This document shows, in pieces, positions 33,515-40,331 of a stretch of DNA of 40,331 nucleotides (positions within the stretch are counted from its first letter, which is position 1; each line of letters opens with the position of its first letter). The stretch covers positions 1 to 40,331 of the forward strand of contig JAJZIG010000003.1 of NCBI GenBank assembly GCA_021851265.1. The letters are read 5' to 3'. The position numbers and the translations under genes are program-made. This DNA is from an archaeon (lineage in GTDB: Archaea > Thermoproteota > Nitrososphaeria > Nitrososphaerales > Gagatemarchaeaceae). The notes under the pieces are model-generated. The model made no database searches, was not told where the DNA came from, and worked only from the letters and a program-made list of their open reading frames with translations.

Positions 33515-34189
33515 ATGGTGAGGGAGTCCAGGCGGGCAGTCATCTGCGACTTCGACGGAACGATTACCGATGTGGACACAGGGCAACTAGTCTTGACAAC
33601 GTTCTCGGGTAATGATTGGATACGCTATCACGAGCAATACGTACGCGGCGAGCTCTCCTTTGAAGAGTGCCTCCGTCGTCAGTACTCCCACGTGGCACGC
33701 GCCACGAAGGCTTCAATCCTGAGTCTAGTAGAAGAGCGCGTGCACGTCAGGCGGGGCTTTGAAGAACTACTGGCAGCTGCCGCACTCGCGGATGCCCCAG
33801 TGGTTGTCGCCAGCTACGGCCTCGACTTCTGCATCGAACGTGTGATGGGTAACGTGCGGAATGGAGGAGCGGTTCAGGTCTACTCACCGAAGGCAAAGTT
33901 GGAAGAAGGCGGCATCACCCTCGATTTCCCCTCACCGCATACAAAGGATGTAGTCAACTTGAAGGATGATGCAGTGTGCTGGTACAAGCAGAAAGGCTTC
34001 GAGGTGCTCTTCGTTGGGGACGGTGCCTCCGACCTACCAGCGGTCGAGAAGGCTGATGCGAGTTTCGCCATCGAAGGCTCGGAACTTGCGACGATGTGCG
34101 AAAGAGAAGGAATCAAGTGCGTCACCATAGCAGACTTCTGGCCCGTGGTGAATGTCCTAACACGAGTGACATCGCGACGGGGCAGGTAA
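33515..34189 (+). CDS. HAD-superfamily phosphatase, MtnX/SerB-like
   Basis: Phosphatase of the haloacid dehalogenase family. Motif I is VICDFDGTITDVDTG, with the nucleophile Asp and the acid two residues later. Motif II is VVVASYGLDF. Motif III and IV are the Lys in DDAVCWYKQKGF and VLFVGDGASDLPAVEKAD. The cap region (YEQYVRGELSFEEC-like) fits the MtnX, phosphoserine-phosphatase-like branch that dephosphorylates small metabolites such as methionine-salvage intermediates. ATG 33515 (MVRESRR) leads directly into motif I. A longer frame from ATG 33407 adds 36 unrelated residues. No methionine salvage gene is near, so the substrate remains open. Confidence 0.85.
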   Translation: MVRESRRAVICDFDGTITDVDTGQLVLTTFSGNDWIRYHEQYVRGELSFEECLRRQYSHVARATKASILSLVEERVHVRRGFEELLAAAALADAPVVVASYGLDFCIERVMGNVRNGGAVQVYSPKAKLEEGGITLDFPSPHTKDVVNLKDDAVCWYKQKGFEVLFVGDGASDLPAVEKADASFAIEGSELATMCEREGIKCVTIADFWPVVNVLTRVTSRRGR

Positions 34190-34405
34190 TGCAAGACTGA
34201 CGTGTGGGGTTCTATTCCTCTCATGGGGGTTGGCTCGACTGGGTGTTCCCTCGGAGGCGTTGAGAGCCACTTTCAGGAAGGCGAGCCGCTTGTTCTGCTC
34301 GTCGAGGTGGGTTCCGACCCTCTGTGCGGGGGTCTGCTACGCAAACGCGAGTAATGGGGCCGGGGAGAAGGAAAGGGACACAGGCGAGCTACAAGGCGCG
34401 GCGGT

Positions 34406-35116
34406 ATGTCGACGGGGCCAATGAGGACGAAACCCAATCTGAAAAGAGACGAGACGCTCAAGAAACTTGACATGCACGCGCCTCCCAACTGGGAAGAGAC
34501 CATCTCCAGAGGTGAGCTCGCCCGACTGCTGGGGGCGGGAGACCAGGCGGGAATACACGTGGTCATCGGAGACATAAGAGGATCGACCCATCTGATGAGA
34601 GAAGCGACATCGTCGAGGGAATATGCTATGATCACTATGTCATTCACAGAGCGGATGAAGAAAATCAAGGGAAAACTCTGGCTGGTTTGACAAGTTCACC
34701 GGGGACGGCTTCATAGTCTACTGGCTCTATGGGTCGAAGCCCTCAAAGTTCCTCGACGAGGCGATGGGTTTCTGCAGGCACGCTCACGAGACCTTCGAAG
34801 GAGAAATCTTCCCGGAGCACAGAAAGAACGCGAGGAATCTGCCTGCCCACGGTGGCTGGCCCTGGGGGTCGACTCGGGTCGGTGTGCGCTGGAAGAGATC
34901 GCAGGGGACTTCACCATTATCGGTCACGCAGTGGTAGGGGCAAAGAGAATGGCCGAGGCAGCCTCGAAGGGAGAGACTCTCTGCAACATCAGGATGGGTT
35001 GCGTACTGGGTGCCGACCGTGTCCTGGATGCCACCATAGATTTCCAAGAAACCATCGCCAAAACCAAAGAGTACCCGGGGCATGGGCAGGAAGCCTATCG
35101 GATCTTGTTCGGATAG
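34406..35116 (+). pseudogene. Class III nucleotide cyclase homology protein with two frameshifts
   Basis: Three pieces in changing frames make one class III adenylate/guanylate cyclase domain. The first frame has HVVIGDIRGSTHLMREATSS (first metal Asp). After an extra base in GGGAAAA (34669-34675) the frame moves to GWFDKFTGDGFIVYWLYGS (second metal Asp, GDG turn). After a lost base near 34850-34862 it returns to LALGVDSGRCALEEIAG, then FTIIGHAVVGAKRMAEAAS (the IGxxV-x-AARL-like region) and the end FG at 35116. About 236 residues would result. Both shifts are one base and opposite, so this may be decay or sequence error. The 216 bases before it hold no supported gene. Confidence 0.8.
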
Positions 35117-35152
35117 TCCACTCAGTTGTAGTGCCACCAGACGCGACCGCGT

Positions 35153-35443
35153 CTAGCTCTTTGCTATGCGTTCCTTCTCTCTGAGTTCTGTCCACTCGTG
35201 CCCACAGTGAGTGCACTTGAATCGGTACTCATAGGTGAGGTCGTCGGCCGCGACATCTTCACCACGGGAGCCTGGCACTCTGACGCTGAACGGGTTCAGC
35301 ATCTCTAAGTCGTCTTCTGCTCGTCCTCTCAGGTCGTCCTTGAAATCCTCGACTTTCTCGTCCTCGATAAGCTTCTTGCTCTCCGTTACGACGCTGAACA
35401 GGTGGTGACAACCAGGACACTCGACTTTCATAATCAGCTTCAT
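35153..35443 (-). CDS. Small zinc-ribbon protein
   Basis: A 96-residue protein with a zinc-ribbon pair: C9-x2-C12 (VECPGCHHLF) and C77-x2-C80 (FKCTHCGHEW). An acidic, mostly helical stretch lies between them (about residues 22-72). The domain is intact and the protein may bind nucleic acid or another protein. ATG 35443 follows a TTAAAT box at suitable distance and AAGGA. It ends 36 bases after the broken cyclase on the other strand. Confidence 0.75.
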   Translation of the reverse strand: MKLIMKVECPGCHHLFSVVTESKKLIEDEKVEDFKDDLRGRAEDDLEMLNPFSVRVPGSRGEDVAADDLTYEYRFKCTHCGHEWTELREKERIAKS

Positions 35444-35463
35444 ACAATTCCTTTCAGGGCTCC

Positions 35464-35471
35464 AATTTAAC
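35464..35471 (-). promoter_or_regulatory. Box A for zinc-ribbon gene
   Basis: GTTAAATT on the minus strand, centred about 24 bases before ATG 35443. Confidence 0.5.
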
Positions 35472-35512
35472 CATTCTCAGGCGTGGAGTTGACCTCGTCG
35501 ATGCGCGCCAGC

Positions 35513-35905
35513 TTAGACCCCTTGCACCAGCGCTTTCAAGGATACCTCCGCCTCTTCGGCAACCTTCTGAAGCGCTACCGCCTTCCGCAACTCCTCAGGC
35601 AGCTGCTTGGTGGGCAGGTATAGACTGATGTAAGTCTCCTGCCCTTCGTCATAGACCACAATCTTACAGGGGAGCACTAGACCCGCCTCCTTCGATGCTG
35701 TCAGGCCTTCGGCAGCGAGCTTGGGGTTGCACACATCGAGTATGTTGTATTTCTCCACGTCTACGCCGGTTCTCTCCTTGAGCGTCGCCTTTAGGTCGAT
35801 GTCAGTGAGGACTCCCCACCCGTTAGCCTTGAGCGTTTCCTTCAGCCTCAGCACCGCCTCTTCATGACCGAACTCTACTCGCCTGACGAAAGCAATCGAC
35901 GTCAT
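35513..35905 (-). CDS. DUF302 protein
   Basis: Small soluble protein of the DUF302 family, a ferredoxin-like fold of unknown function often met in redox or stress contexts. Features are EEAVLRLKETLKANGWGVL, then DIDLKATLKERTGVD, YNILDVCNPKLAAEGL and VLPCKIVVYDEG. The pattern, including the conserved D-x-C-N-P and L-P-C, is clear. ATG 35905 (MTSIAFV) was chosen because a box A lies 26 bases upstream; an in-frame ATG five codons earlier lies too close to the box. 130 residues. Confidence 0.88.
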   Translation of the reverse strand: MTSIAFVRRVEFGHEEAVLRLKETLKANGWGVLTDIDLKATLKERTGVDVEKYNILDVCNPKLAAEGLTASKEAGLVLPCKIVVYDEGQETYISLYLPTKQLPEELRKAVALQKVAEEAEVSLKALVQGV

Positions 35906-35926
35906 GCTCAAAAAACACATCTCCAG

Positions 35927-35935
35927 CTATTTAGG
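35927..35935 (-). promoter_or_regulatory. Box A for DUF302 gene
   Basis: CCTAAATAG on the minus strand, centred 26 bases before ATG 35905. Confidence 0.55.
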
Positions 35936-36190
35936 TTGCACGTCCCCCATGCCATGGCAGGGGTGTGTTCTCATCAGTCGTATCAGGTTCCCAGGGTCCC
36001 CGCACCACCTTGGAGGACAGGTTGGCCCTCACTGGGCCATCTTTGGAGCAGTGTTGCATCAATGCCTTCACTCGTCCGTCGAACAGGGCGGCTTTCTGAA
36101 TCGGGGGAAGACCACATCCAGGCAAGCCCAGTGCAGACTCTGCCCCAACGAGGAGCGAATAGGGCGGGCTCAGGTCGACCTGGAGCTTAG
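35936..36190. other. Divergent intergenic region, no supported gene
   Basis: A plus-strand frame runs through it into the next gene from ATG 35904, but the residues are Arg/Cys/Trp/Gly-rich and unrelated to the toroid domain; it also crosses the DUF302 promoter. There may be a decayed gene, but nothing is recognised. Confidence 0.4.
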
Positions 36191-36198
36191 CCTATTAT
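36191..36198 (+). promoter_or_regulatory. Box A for alpha-toroid gene
   Basis: CCTATTAT is centred about 26 bases before ATG 36222 and selects that start over the longer frame. Confidence 0.5.
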
Positions 36199-36221
36199 TC
36201 TGGGCTCTCTGGCCAGCAGCC

Positions 36222-37190
36222 ATGAAACACGTCATTGACTGGCTCCTCGAGCCTTCGCAGCCTGCAGTCCGGTACCTTGCACTGAGGGACCTCGTTGAAG
36301 GGACGGGAAGGCGCGAGCTTGAAAACGCAAGGCGTGACATCGCAACAAGGGGCTGGGCCAAGGACGTTCTCACGAAGCAGAAGCCAGGCGGTAACTGGTT
36401 GGACAAAGAAGAAGACCTCTACAGACCGAAGTATGTCTCCACAAACTGGATGCTACTGCTACTCTCTGACTTAGGGGTTACAAAGGACAACCCGCGAATA
36501 GCCAAGGCATGTTCGCTCTGGATGGACACCTATGCGGGGCCTGATGGCGGCTTCGACACGCCTGGTGCCAAGAACAGCGAACACTGCCTCGTGGGGAACA
36601 CAGCCAGGGCGCTAATCAAGTTCGGATACACCGACGAGCTAAGAGTGAAGAGTGCCTTGGACCTCCTCGTAAAAACACAGAAGGCCGATGGTGGCTGGCA
36701 CTGTTTTCCCTCATCCACGGGAACGATCGACGCGTGGGAAGGCATGAGCGCTTTTGCCGTGTACCCACGACAAGAGTGGACCCGAGGGATGAAGGCCGCC
36801 GTCGAGAAAGGGGCGGAGTTCTTCCTTGAACGCAGGCTTTACAGGCAGGGAAGCCGCTATGACCCTTGGATTCGTTTGCATTTCCCATATCACTATTACT
36901 ATGATATCCTCGTCGGCCTCGACTTCATGACCGCCCTCGGGTACGGCGACGAAAGCCGCCTGAAGCCTGCACTCTCCCACCTGAGAAAGAAGCGCAGGGG
37001 GGACGGGACGTGGGGACTGGACGCCGTTCATCCAGACTTCTACGATGAGAGGTGGCCCCGCTGGCGGTCCAAATACGAGAAGTACTACACCTCGTTTTCT
37101 CTGGAGCGTGCAGGCCGGCCGAGCAAAATGATAACCCTCAGAGCCCTGACTGTGCTGAAGAGAGTAGGAGAGTTCAGCACACGGCGCTGA
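36222..37190 (+). CDS. Prenyltransferase/squalene-cyclase-like alpha-toroid protein
   Basis: A 322-residue helical repeat protein of the terpenoid cyclase/prenyltransferase alpha/alpha-toroid type. QW-like repeats are visible: GPDGGFDTPG, KADGGWHCFPSS and RGDGTWGLDAVHP, each followed by helices. The start MKHVIDWLLEPSQPAVRYLALRD resembles bacterial and archaeal proteins of this group that are not true cyclases. The Asp-rich DxDD catalytic motif of squalene-hopene cyclase is not seen, so cyclase activity is doubtful. The function is not known. A His/Trp/Tyr-rich segment (HFPYHYYYDILVGLDF) is typical of the group. Confidence 0.8.
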   Translation: MKHVIDWLLEPSQPAVRYLALRDLVEGTGRRELENARRDIATRGWAKDVLTKQKPGGNWLDKEEDLYRPKYVSTNWMLLLLSDLGVTKDNPRIAKACSLWMDTYAGPDGGFDTPGAKNSEHCLVGNTARALIKFGYTDELRVKSALDLLVKTQKADGGWHCFPSSTGTIDAWEGMSAFAVYPRQEWTRGMKAAVEKGAEFFLERRLYRQGSRYDPWIRLHFPYHYYYDILVGLDFMTALGYGDESRLKPALSHLRKKRRGDGTWGLDAVHPDFYDERWPRWRSKYEKYYTSFSLERAGRPSKMITLRALTVLKRVGEFSTRR

Positions 37191-37423
37191 TCTACGGGAC
37201 GGCCCGACACATCCAGATGTTGGACGCCCTAGAGGCGGGCGTTCGACGCTGACTCCAAAGGCTTCACAGGCCAGGGCGCAGTTTTACGAAACAGAGAGCC
37301 TCTGTTCTCCTTGGTTCCACTCCCACTACCACATCTCTGTTCAATCCGTCGACCTTCTACCAGACCGGAGCCTCATTCAAGAAAAGCCACTGGATGGACC
37401 ATACAAGAAGCCCTTCCGAACCT

Positions 37424-37431
37424 GCTTAAGC
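37424..37431 (+). promoter_or_regulatory. Box A left in front of a decayed gene
   Basis: GCTTAAGC is centred about 31 bases before TTG 37459. The 230 bases before it hold no gene that I can support. The promoter appears intact though its gene is broken. Confidence 0.5.
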
Positions 37432-37458
37432 GCGGCACTGTGCTTCGGCGGTGCGAGC

Positions 37459-37960
37459 TTGCCGAGGAAGATAGCCGCGAACATGTACACGACCCTAGAC
37501 GACCACGGTGTGCTCCAGAAATGCCCCCGTTGAGACGTGGACACTGAAGAGCCTGACACCGCTTTCACCGAAACGTGGATCAATCGCTACGACTCTGTGG
37601 ATATCGTCGTCTTCGAGGGACATTCTTTCGATGGTCATCTGCAGGTCCACTCGGAGGCGGCGAGAAAGCAGGACACTCCGAAGTACCTCTTCGATTACGA
37701 AAAATGGCTCACCACCACCAAGGGGTCGTACTGTCTCGCAGAAGGCAGTTGGTGGCGGAACTTCCAGGGTCATGTCCGGTGAACTGAGCGAGGTCGTTGC
37801 AAAGCTGAGGACGGAACCAGGGAACGATATCATCATGGACGGAGGATCCTCACTTGTCCGCGAGTTCATCCAATGTGGACTCACAGGCGACTAACGGATG
37901 GCCGTCTGACATGTGGTCCTAGGCCTTGGCGGCCACCATCAGGAATCAATGCCTAGTCAG
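37459..37960 (+). pseudogene. Decayed dihydrofolate reductase/RibD C-terminal family gene
   Basis: Fragments of the DHFR-like RibD-C family appear in order but in different frames: RKIAANMYTTLDDHGVLQ (N-terminus), then a TGA at 37532-37534; SVDIVVFEGHSFDG and TPKYLFDYEKWLTTTK; VVLSR in a second frame; and WRN, then SRVMSGELSEVVAKLRTEPG, NDIIMDGGSSLVREFIQ and GLTGD in a third. The last part is followed by TAA, RMAV, TGA and HVVLGLGG, matching the usual D-E-Y-R-L-x-V-x-P-V-x-L-G-x-G end. At least three frameshifts and three stops make this a true pseudogene. The right limit is approximate. Such enzymes reduce pyrimidine or folate compounds. Confidence 0.8.
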
Positions 37961-38094
37961 CAGGCGCTGAAGCACCCTTTCTGTCATGTCCCTCCCTTAT
38001 GGAGCGCTTGTTCTGCACTGCGACAGTGTGAAGCGAAACTATCCTACCTGCCTGGGCCACGATCTTCCACGTCAAAGGGTGACGGGGTTTGAAG

Positions 38095-38100
38095 TTTATA
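38095..38100 (+). promoter_or_regulatory. TATA box for second iron-sulfur helicase
   Basis: GTTTATACC is centred about 31 bases before TTG 38129. The DNA between the pseudogene and here holds no other gene. Confidence 0.55.
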
Positions 38101-38128
38101 CCATCTCCCAGTTGACGAAGCCTGCTCG

Positions 38129-39892
38129 TTGAAGTTCTGTCCTTCGTGCGGTTCCAGAGTCAGGTCTAGTATCGGTACATCAGCGGTGACCTGCGCCAGT
38201 TGCGGGCTCGCTCTGGGTCGCAACGCCCCGAAGCGAAAGCTGCTCGACAGCTTTCCATTCCTCACACCGCGGCCGTCGCAGGAAGAAGTCCTGGCCCACG
38301 TAGAGGCGACGCTCTCCCAGTCGAAAAAATACGTCATTCTTGAGGCTCCGGTCGGGTTTGGAAAATCCGCAATAGCAGCGGCCCTCTGCCGCCACTTGGG
38401 CTCCGCATATCTCCTTACATCAACCAAGCAGCTCCAGTCACAATACTCAGCCGATTTCGGCTTTCCCGTGGTCACAGGGAAGTCGAACTTCACTTGTCTG
38501 GTCCCTACTGCAAGGGGGAGTTATCCATCCTGCAGTAAGGGAAGATGCGAGGCAGACTGGACCCTCTCCGAATGCCCGCACTTCTTGACCCTCGAGGAGT
38601 ATGACGAGCATGCAAGGGGTGCTTGCGGCAAGAATTCGAAATGCAGACGCCTTCAGGACGGAAAGCTCTGCCCCTACTACGAGCAGAAGTGGGATGCATT
38701 CAGGGCTCCGGTCATGGTGGCCAACTATCCGTTCTTCCTCTCAGAGCTGAGCTATACCGATGATGTTCAACATAGGAGACTCCTGGTATGTGATGAAGCC
38801 CACGATCTAGAGAGACAGATGGTCGGGTTCGCGTCCTACTCACTAAGGAGGTCAACGCTCGGGAGCTACTCTCCAGAAGGAGACTTGACTCCTGTCATCC
38901 CCGACATGGGCCTCCAAGATGTTGGCGCATGGGCCAGGCCCCTCGGCGACGCCAAGAGGACGTTGGAAAGCTTCATCGACGCGAACCAGAAGGACGGGGG
39001 GATGCAGGATAGGATTGCTTCCTGCAAGGACGCACTTGAGTCACTGAACGGGTTCGCTGAGGAGCTCGAGGCCCACCCATCCAACTGGGTTGTCAACAGC
39101 ATGAGGAAGTCTTCAACGGCCAAGGGCGATTCTACGGTCGAGGAGGTCGTCTTCCAGCCACTGGACATCAGCGCATACACATCCAGATTCTTCGACTCAG
39201 CGGACACGGTGCTCCTCATGTCAGCAACGGTCTTCTCCAAGGAGGTCTTCTGCAGGGCCCTCGGCATCCCCGAAGACGAAGCGACCTTCGTGCGCGTGGA
39301 AGGCTCCGCTTTCCCCGTAGAAAACAGGCCTATCCGCGCACTCGACGCTGCCCAGTTGAGCAGAACTACCATGGAGGCATCCATGGGAGCAATAGCGGAG
39401 GCGGTGGACGAAGTGATGTCCCGCCACGCGGGGGAGAGGGGGATTATCCACACTACCTCCTATCAGCAAACGAGGTACATCATGGACCACGTCTCAGAGC
39501 ACAACAGAGCGAGGCTCTCCAGCACTGAGAATGTATCTTCGAGGTCCGCGCTCCTGCGGGCCCATGGGGATAGGGACGAGTCGGTTCTAATCTCTCCAAG
39601 CCTGTACCAAGGGGTTGATCTGAAGGACGATCTATCCAGGTTCCAAATCCTCGTGAAAGTACCTTTCCCAGACCTCTCGGAGAGGAGGACGAGGGTGAAG
39701 CTGGAGAAGGACCCTGGGTGGTACGACTGGCAGACGGCCTTGAGACTTGTTCAAACCTATGGCAGGAGCGTGAGGAGCGAAGCGGACCACGCCGTCACTT
39801 ACGTCCTCGACTCCAACTTCACCCATTTCATCAGGACACATAGAGAACTGTTTCCAGAGTATTTCCTGGATGCACTAACCCCCTTCAGCTGA
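38129..39892 (+). CDS. DinG/XPD-like iron-sulfur helicase with N-terminal zinc ribbon
   Basis: SF2 helicase of the Rad3/DinG type, 587 residues, with an N-terminal zinc ribbon (C4, C7, C22, C25: FCPSCGS, TCASCGL) before the helicase core. Walker A is LEAPVGFGKSAIA (Lys79, Ser80). Seven Cys lie between Walker A and the DEAH box (C123, C135, C140, C149, C166, C172, C181); four of them probably hold the FeS cluster. The DEAH box is LLVCDEAHDLE (D222-H225). C-terminal motifs are VLLMSATVFSKE, IIHTTSYQQTRYI, LISPSLYQGVDLKDD and VQTYGRSVRSE. It probably unwinds DNA with damage or other structures. The extra zinc ribbon and Cys set distinguish it from the XPD-like protein at 30.5 kb. The start is TTG 38129. 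Confidence 0.9.
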   Translation: MKFCPSCGSRVRSSIGTSAVTCASCGLALGRNAPKRKLLDSFPFLTPRPSQEEVLAHVEATLSQSKKYVILEAPVGFGKSAIAAALCRHLGSAYLLTSTKQLQSQYSADFGFPVVTGKSNFTCLVPTARGSYPSCSKGRCEADWTLSECPHFLTLEEYDEHARGACGKNSKCRRLQDGKLCPYYEQKWDAFRAPVMVANYPFFLSELSYTDDVQHRRLLVCDEAHDLERQMVGFASYSLRRSTLGSYSPEGDLTPVIPDMGLQDVGAWARPLGDAKRTLESFIDANQKDGGMQDRIASCKDALESLNGFAEELEAHPSNWVVNSMRKSSTAKGDSTVEEVVFQPLDISAYTSRFFDSADTVLLMSATVFSKEVFCRALGIPEDEATFVRVEGSAFPVENRPIRALDAAQLSRTTMEASMGAIAEAVDEVMSRHAGERGIIHTTSYQQTRYIMDHVSEHNRARLSSTENVSSRSALLRAHGDRDESVLISPSLYQGVDLKDDLSRFQILVKVPFPDLSERRTRVKLEKDPGWYDWQTALRLVQTYGRSVRSEADHAVTYVLDSNFTHFIRTHRELFPEYFLDALTPFS

Positions 39893-39970
39893 GGTACCGG
39901 ACCGGTCCGAACGACTTGAGCTAGGACACCTACTCCTCGATCCATGTCATAGTAGGATCCGCCTCATCTC

Positions 39971-40330
39971 TTAGGGACGAGTCGACGGGAGAACGCTTCG
40001 ACTCCTGCTCTCCTTAGTCCACGCCTCGTCAACGAGGGTGGCCAACTCTCCCCTAGAGAGGGCATAGGTTGATCCCCGGTTTACTTCGACGAGCCTGGAA
40101 GCGAGTTTGCCCATGGCCCAGCGGAACTCAGCCATGTTCGACGTGACGACGTACCTGTTCCTAGGCTCCTCCGTCAGGAGCGCCTCCATAATCACTTCCG
40201 CGACCAGGGAAGGCTGAGCGCGTCCTTCGACGTCCGAAACTTCATCCTTCCAAGTCGCTGCCACCTCTTCTGCTTCTTTCTTCATAAGCGCAGGTTTCAT
40301 GACTCTCGCACGCCTTTCGAGGACCTTCGC
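39971..40330 (-). CDS. Probable short-chain dehydrogenase, C-terminal fragment
   Basis: The frame enters from the right edge (AKVLERRARVMKPALMKK...) and ends at 39971, so only about 119 C-terminal residues are visible. The pattern PSLVAEVIMEALLTEEPRNRYVV resembles the C-terminal part of SDR oxidoreductases, where a helix with V-A-x-x-I precedes P-R-x-R-Y. The NAD(P) loop and YxxxK are outside the window, so the call is tentative. The ATG at 40300 is internal. It converges with the helicase; a 12-base palindrome CGGACCGGTCCG lies between at 39898-39909. Confidence 0.45.
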   Translation of the reverse strand, partial: AKVLERRARVMKPALMKKEAEEVAATWKDEVSDVEGRAQPSLVAEVIMEALLTEEPRNRYVVTSNMAEFRWAMGKLASRLVEVNRGSTYALSRGELATLVDEAWTKESRSRSVLPSTRP

Positions 40331-40331
40331 G

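Noticed and set aside
34660-34865. Programmed frameshifting in the cyclase gene
   Set aside because: Two opposite shifts would both be needed and no slippery-site plus structure pattern is evident.
35904-36221. N-terminal extension of the alpha-toroid protein
   Set aside because: It crosses the DUF302 promoter and has unrelated residues; box A spacing supports ATG 36222.
1-40331. CRISPR array, rRNA genes, transposase or integrase
   Set aside because: No repeated direct units, no conserved rRNA segments and no recognisable recombinase frame were seen.

Overview
The window is archaeal chromosomal DNA. It carries an aRF1-type release factor with the NIKS and GGQ motifs, the large subunit of DNA polymerase D beside a family B polymerase, a Sec61-beta/SecG gene, DUF2070, XPD-like iron-sulfur helicases and a tRNA-Leu. 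Many genes have a TATA-like box A (TTTATA, CTTAAG, TTTAAG) centred about 24-31 bases before the start codon, the spacing of leaderless archaeal mRNAs. PolD together with PolB argues against classical Sulfolobales or Thermoproteales and fits a Thaumarchaeota/Nitrososphaeria-like or related TACK lineage; this placement is an inference. The DNA looks GC-rich, and ATG, GTG and TTG are all used as starts.

Layout. 0-6.6 kb: a partial exported-type protein, aRF1, UMP kinase with a CNNM/CBS membrane protein, a frameshifted PEP mutase/isocitrate lyase-type gene, a small Cys/His protein, a dienelactone hydrolase and a small unknown protein. 6.6-14.5 kb: a surface-glycan type locus with a GT2 glycosyltransferase, a nucleotidyltransferase-like protein apparently started at CTG, a processive cellulose-synthase-like GT2, a GT-C type membrane transferase, a deazaflavin-reductase/methyltransferase fusion, a small unknown protein and another GT2 on the minus strand. 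14.6-23 kb: tRNA-Leu(CAG), then a RecA/RadA-like protein without a usable Walker A lysine, a 56-residue basic protein joined to it by a TGATG overlap, a divergent PolB, a PPOX protein interrupted by an amber codon, a MutT/MTH1-like Nudix hydrolase and PolD DP2. 23-26.5 kb: SHMT and an ABC exporter pair. 26.5-32.4 kb: SecG, DUF2070, thymidylate kinase, an HD dNTPase-like protein and an XPD-like helicase. 32.3-40.3 kb: an RNase H/RuvC-fold protein, a HAD phosphatase, a doubly frameshifted class III nucleotide cyclase, a zinc ribbon, DUF302, an alpha-toroid (prenyltransferase-like) protein, a decayed DHFR/RibD-C gene with an intact-looking promoter, a second iron-sulfur helicase and a partial SDR.

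How it fits together. The 14.8-32.4 kb part is rich in replication, repair and nucleotide-pool genes (PolB, PolD, Nudix, thymidylate kinase, HD hydrolase, SHMT, XPD-like helicase, RuvC-like protein). The most interesting unit is the degenerate RecA-like protein, the 56-residue protein and the motif-altered PolB. It resembles in layout, though not by shown homology, the bacterial ImuA/ImuB/DnaE2 mutasome. Broken genes (PEPM-like, cyclase, DHFR-like, PPOX amber, probably 6577-6868) are unusually frequent. They are either real decay or, for single-base homopolymer changes, sequence errors.
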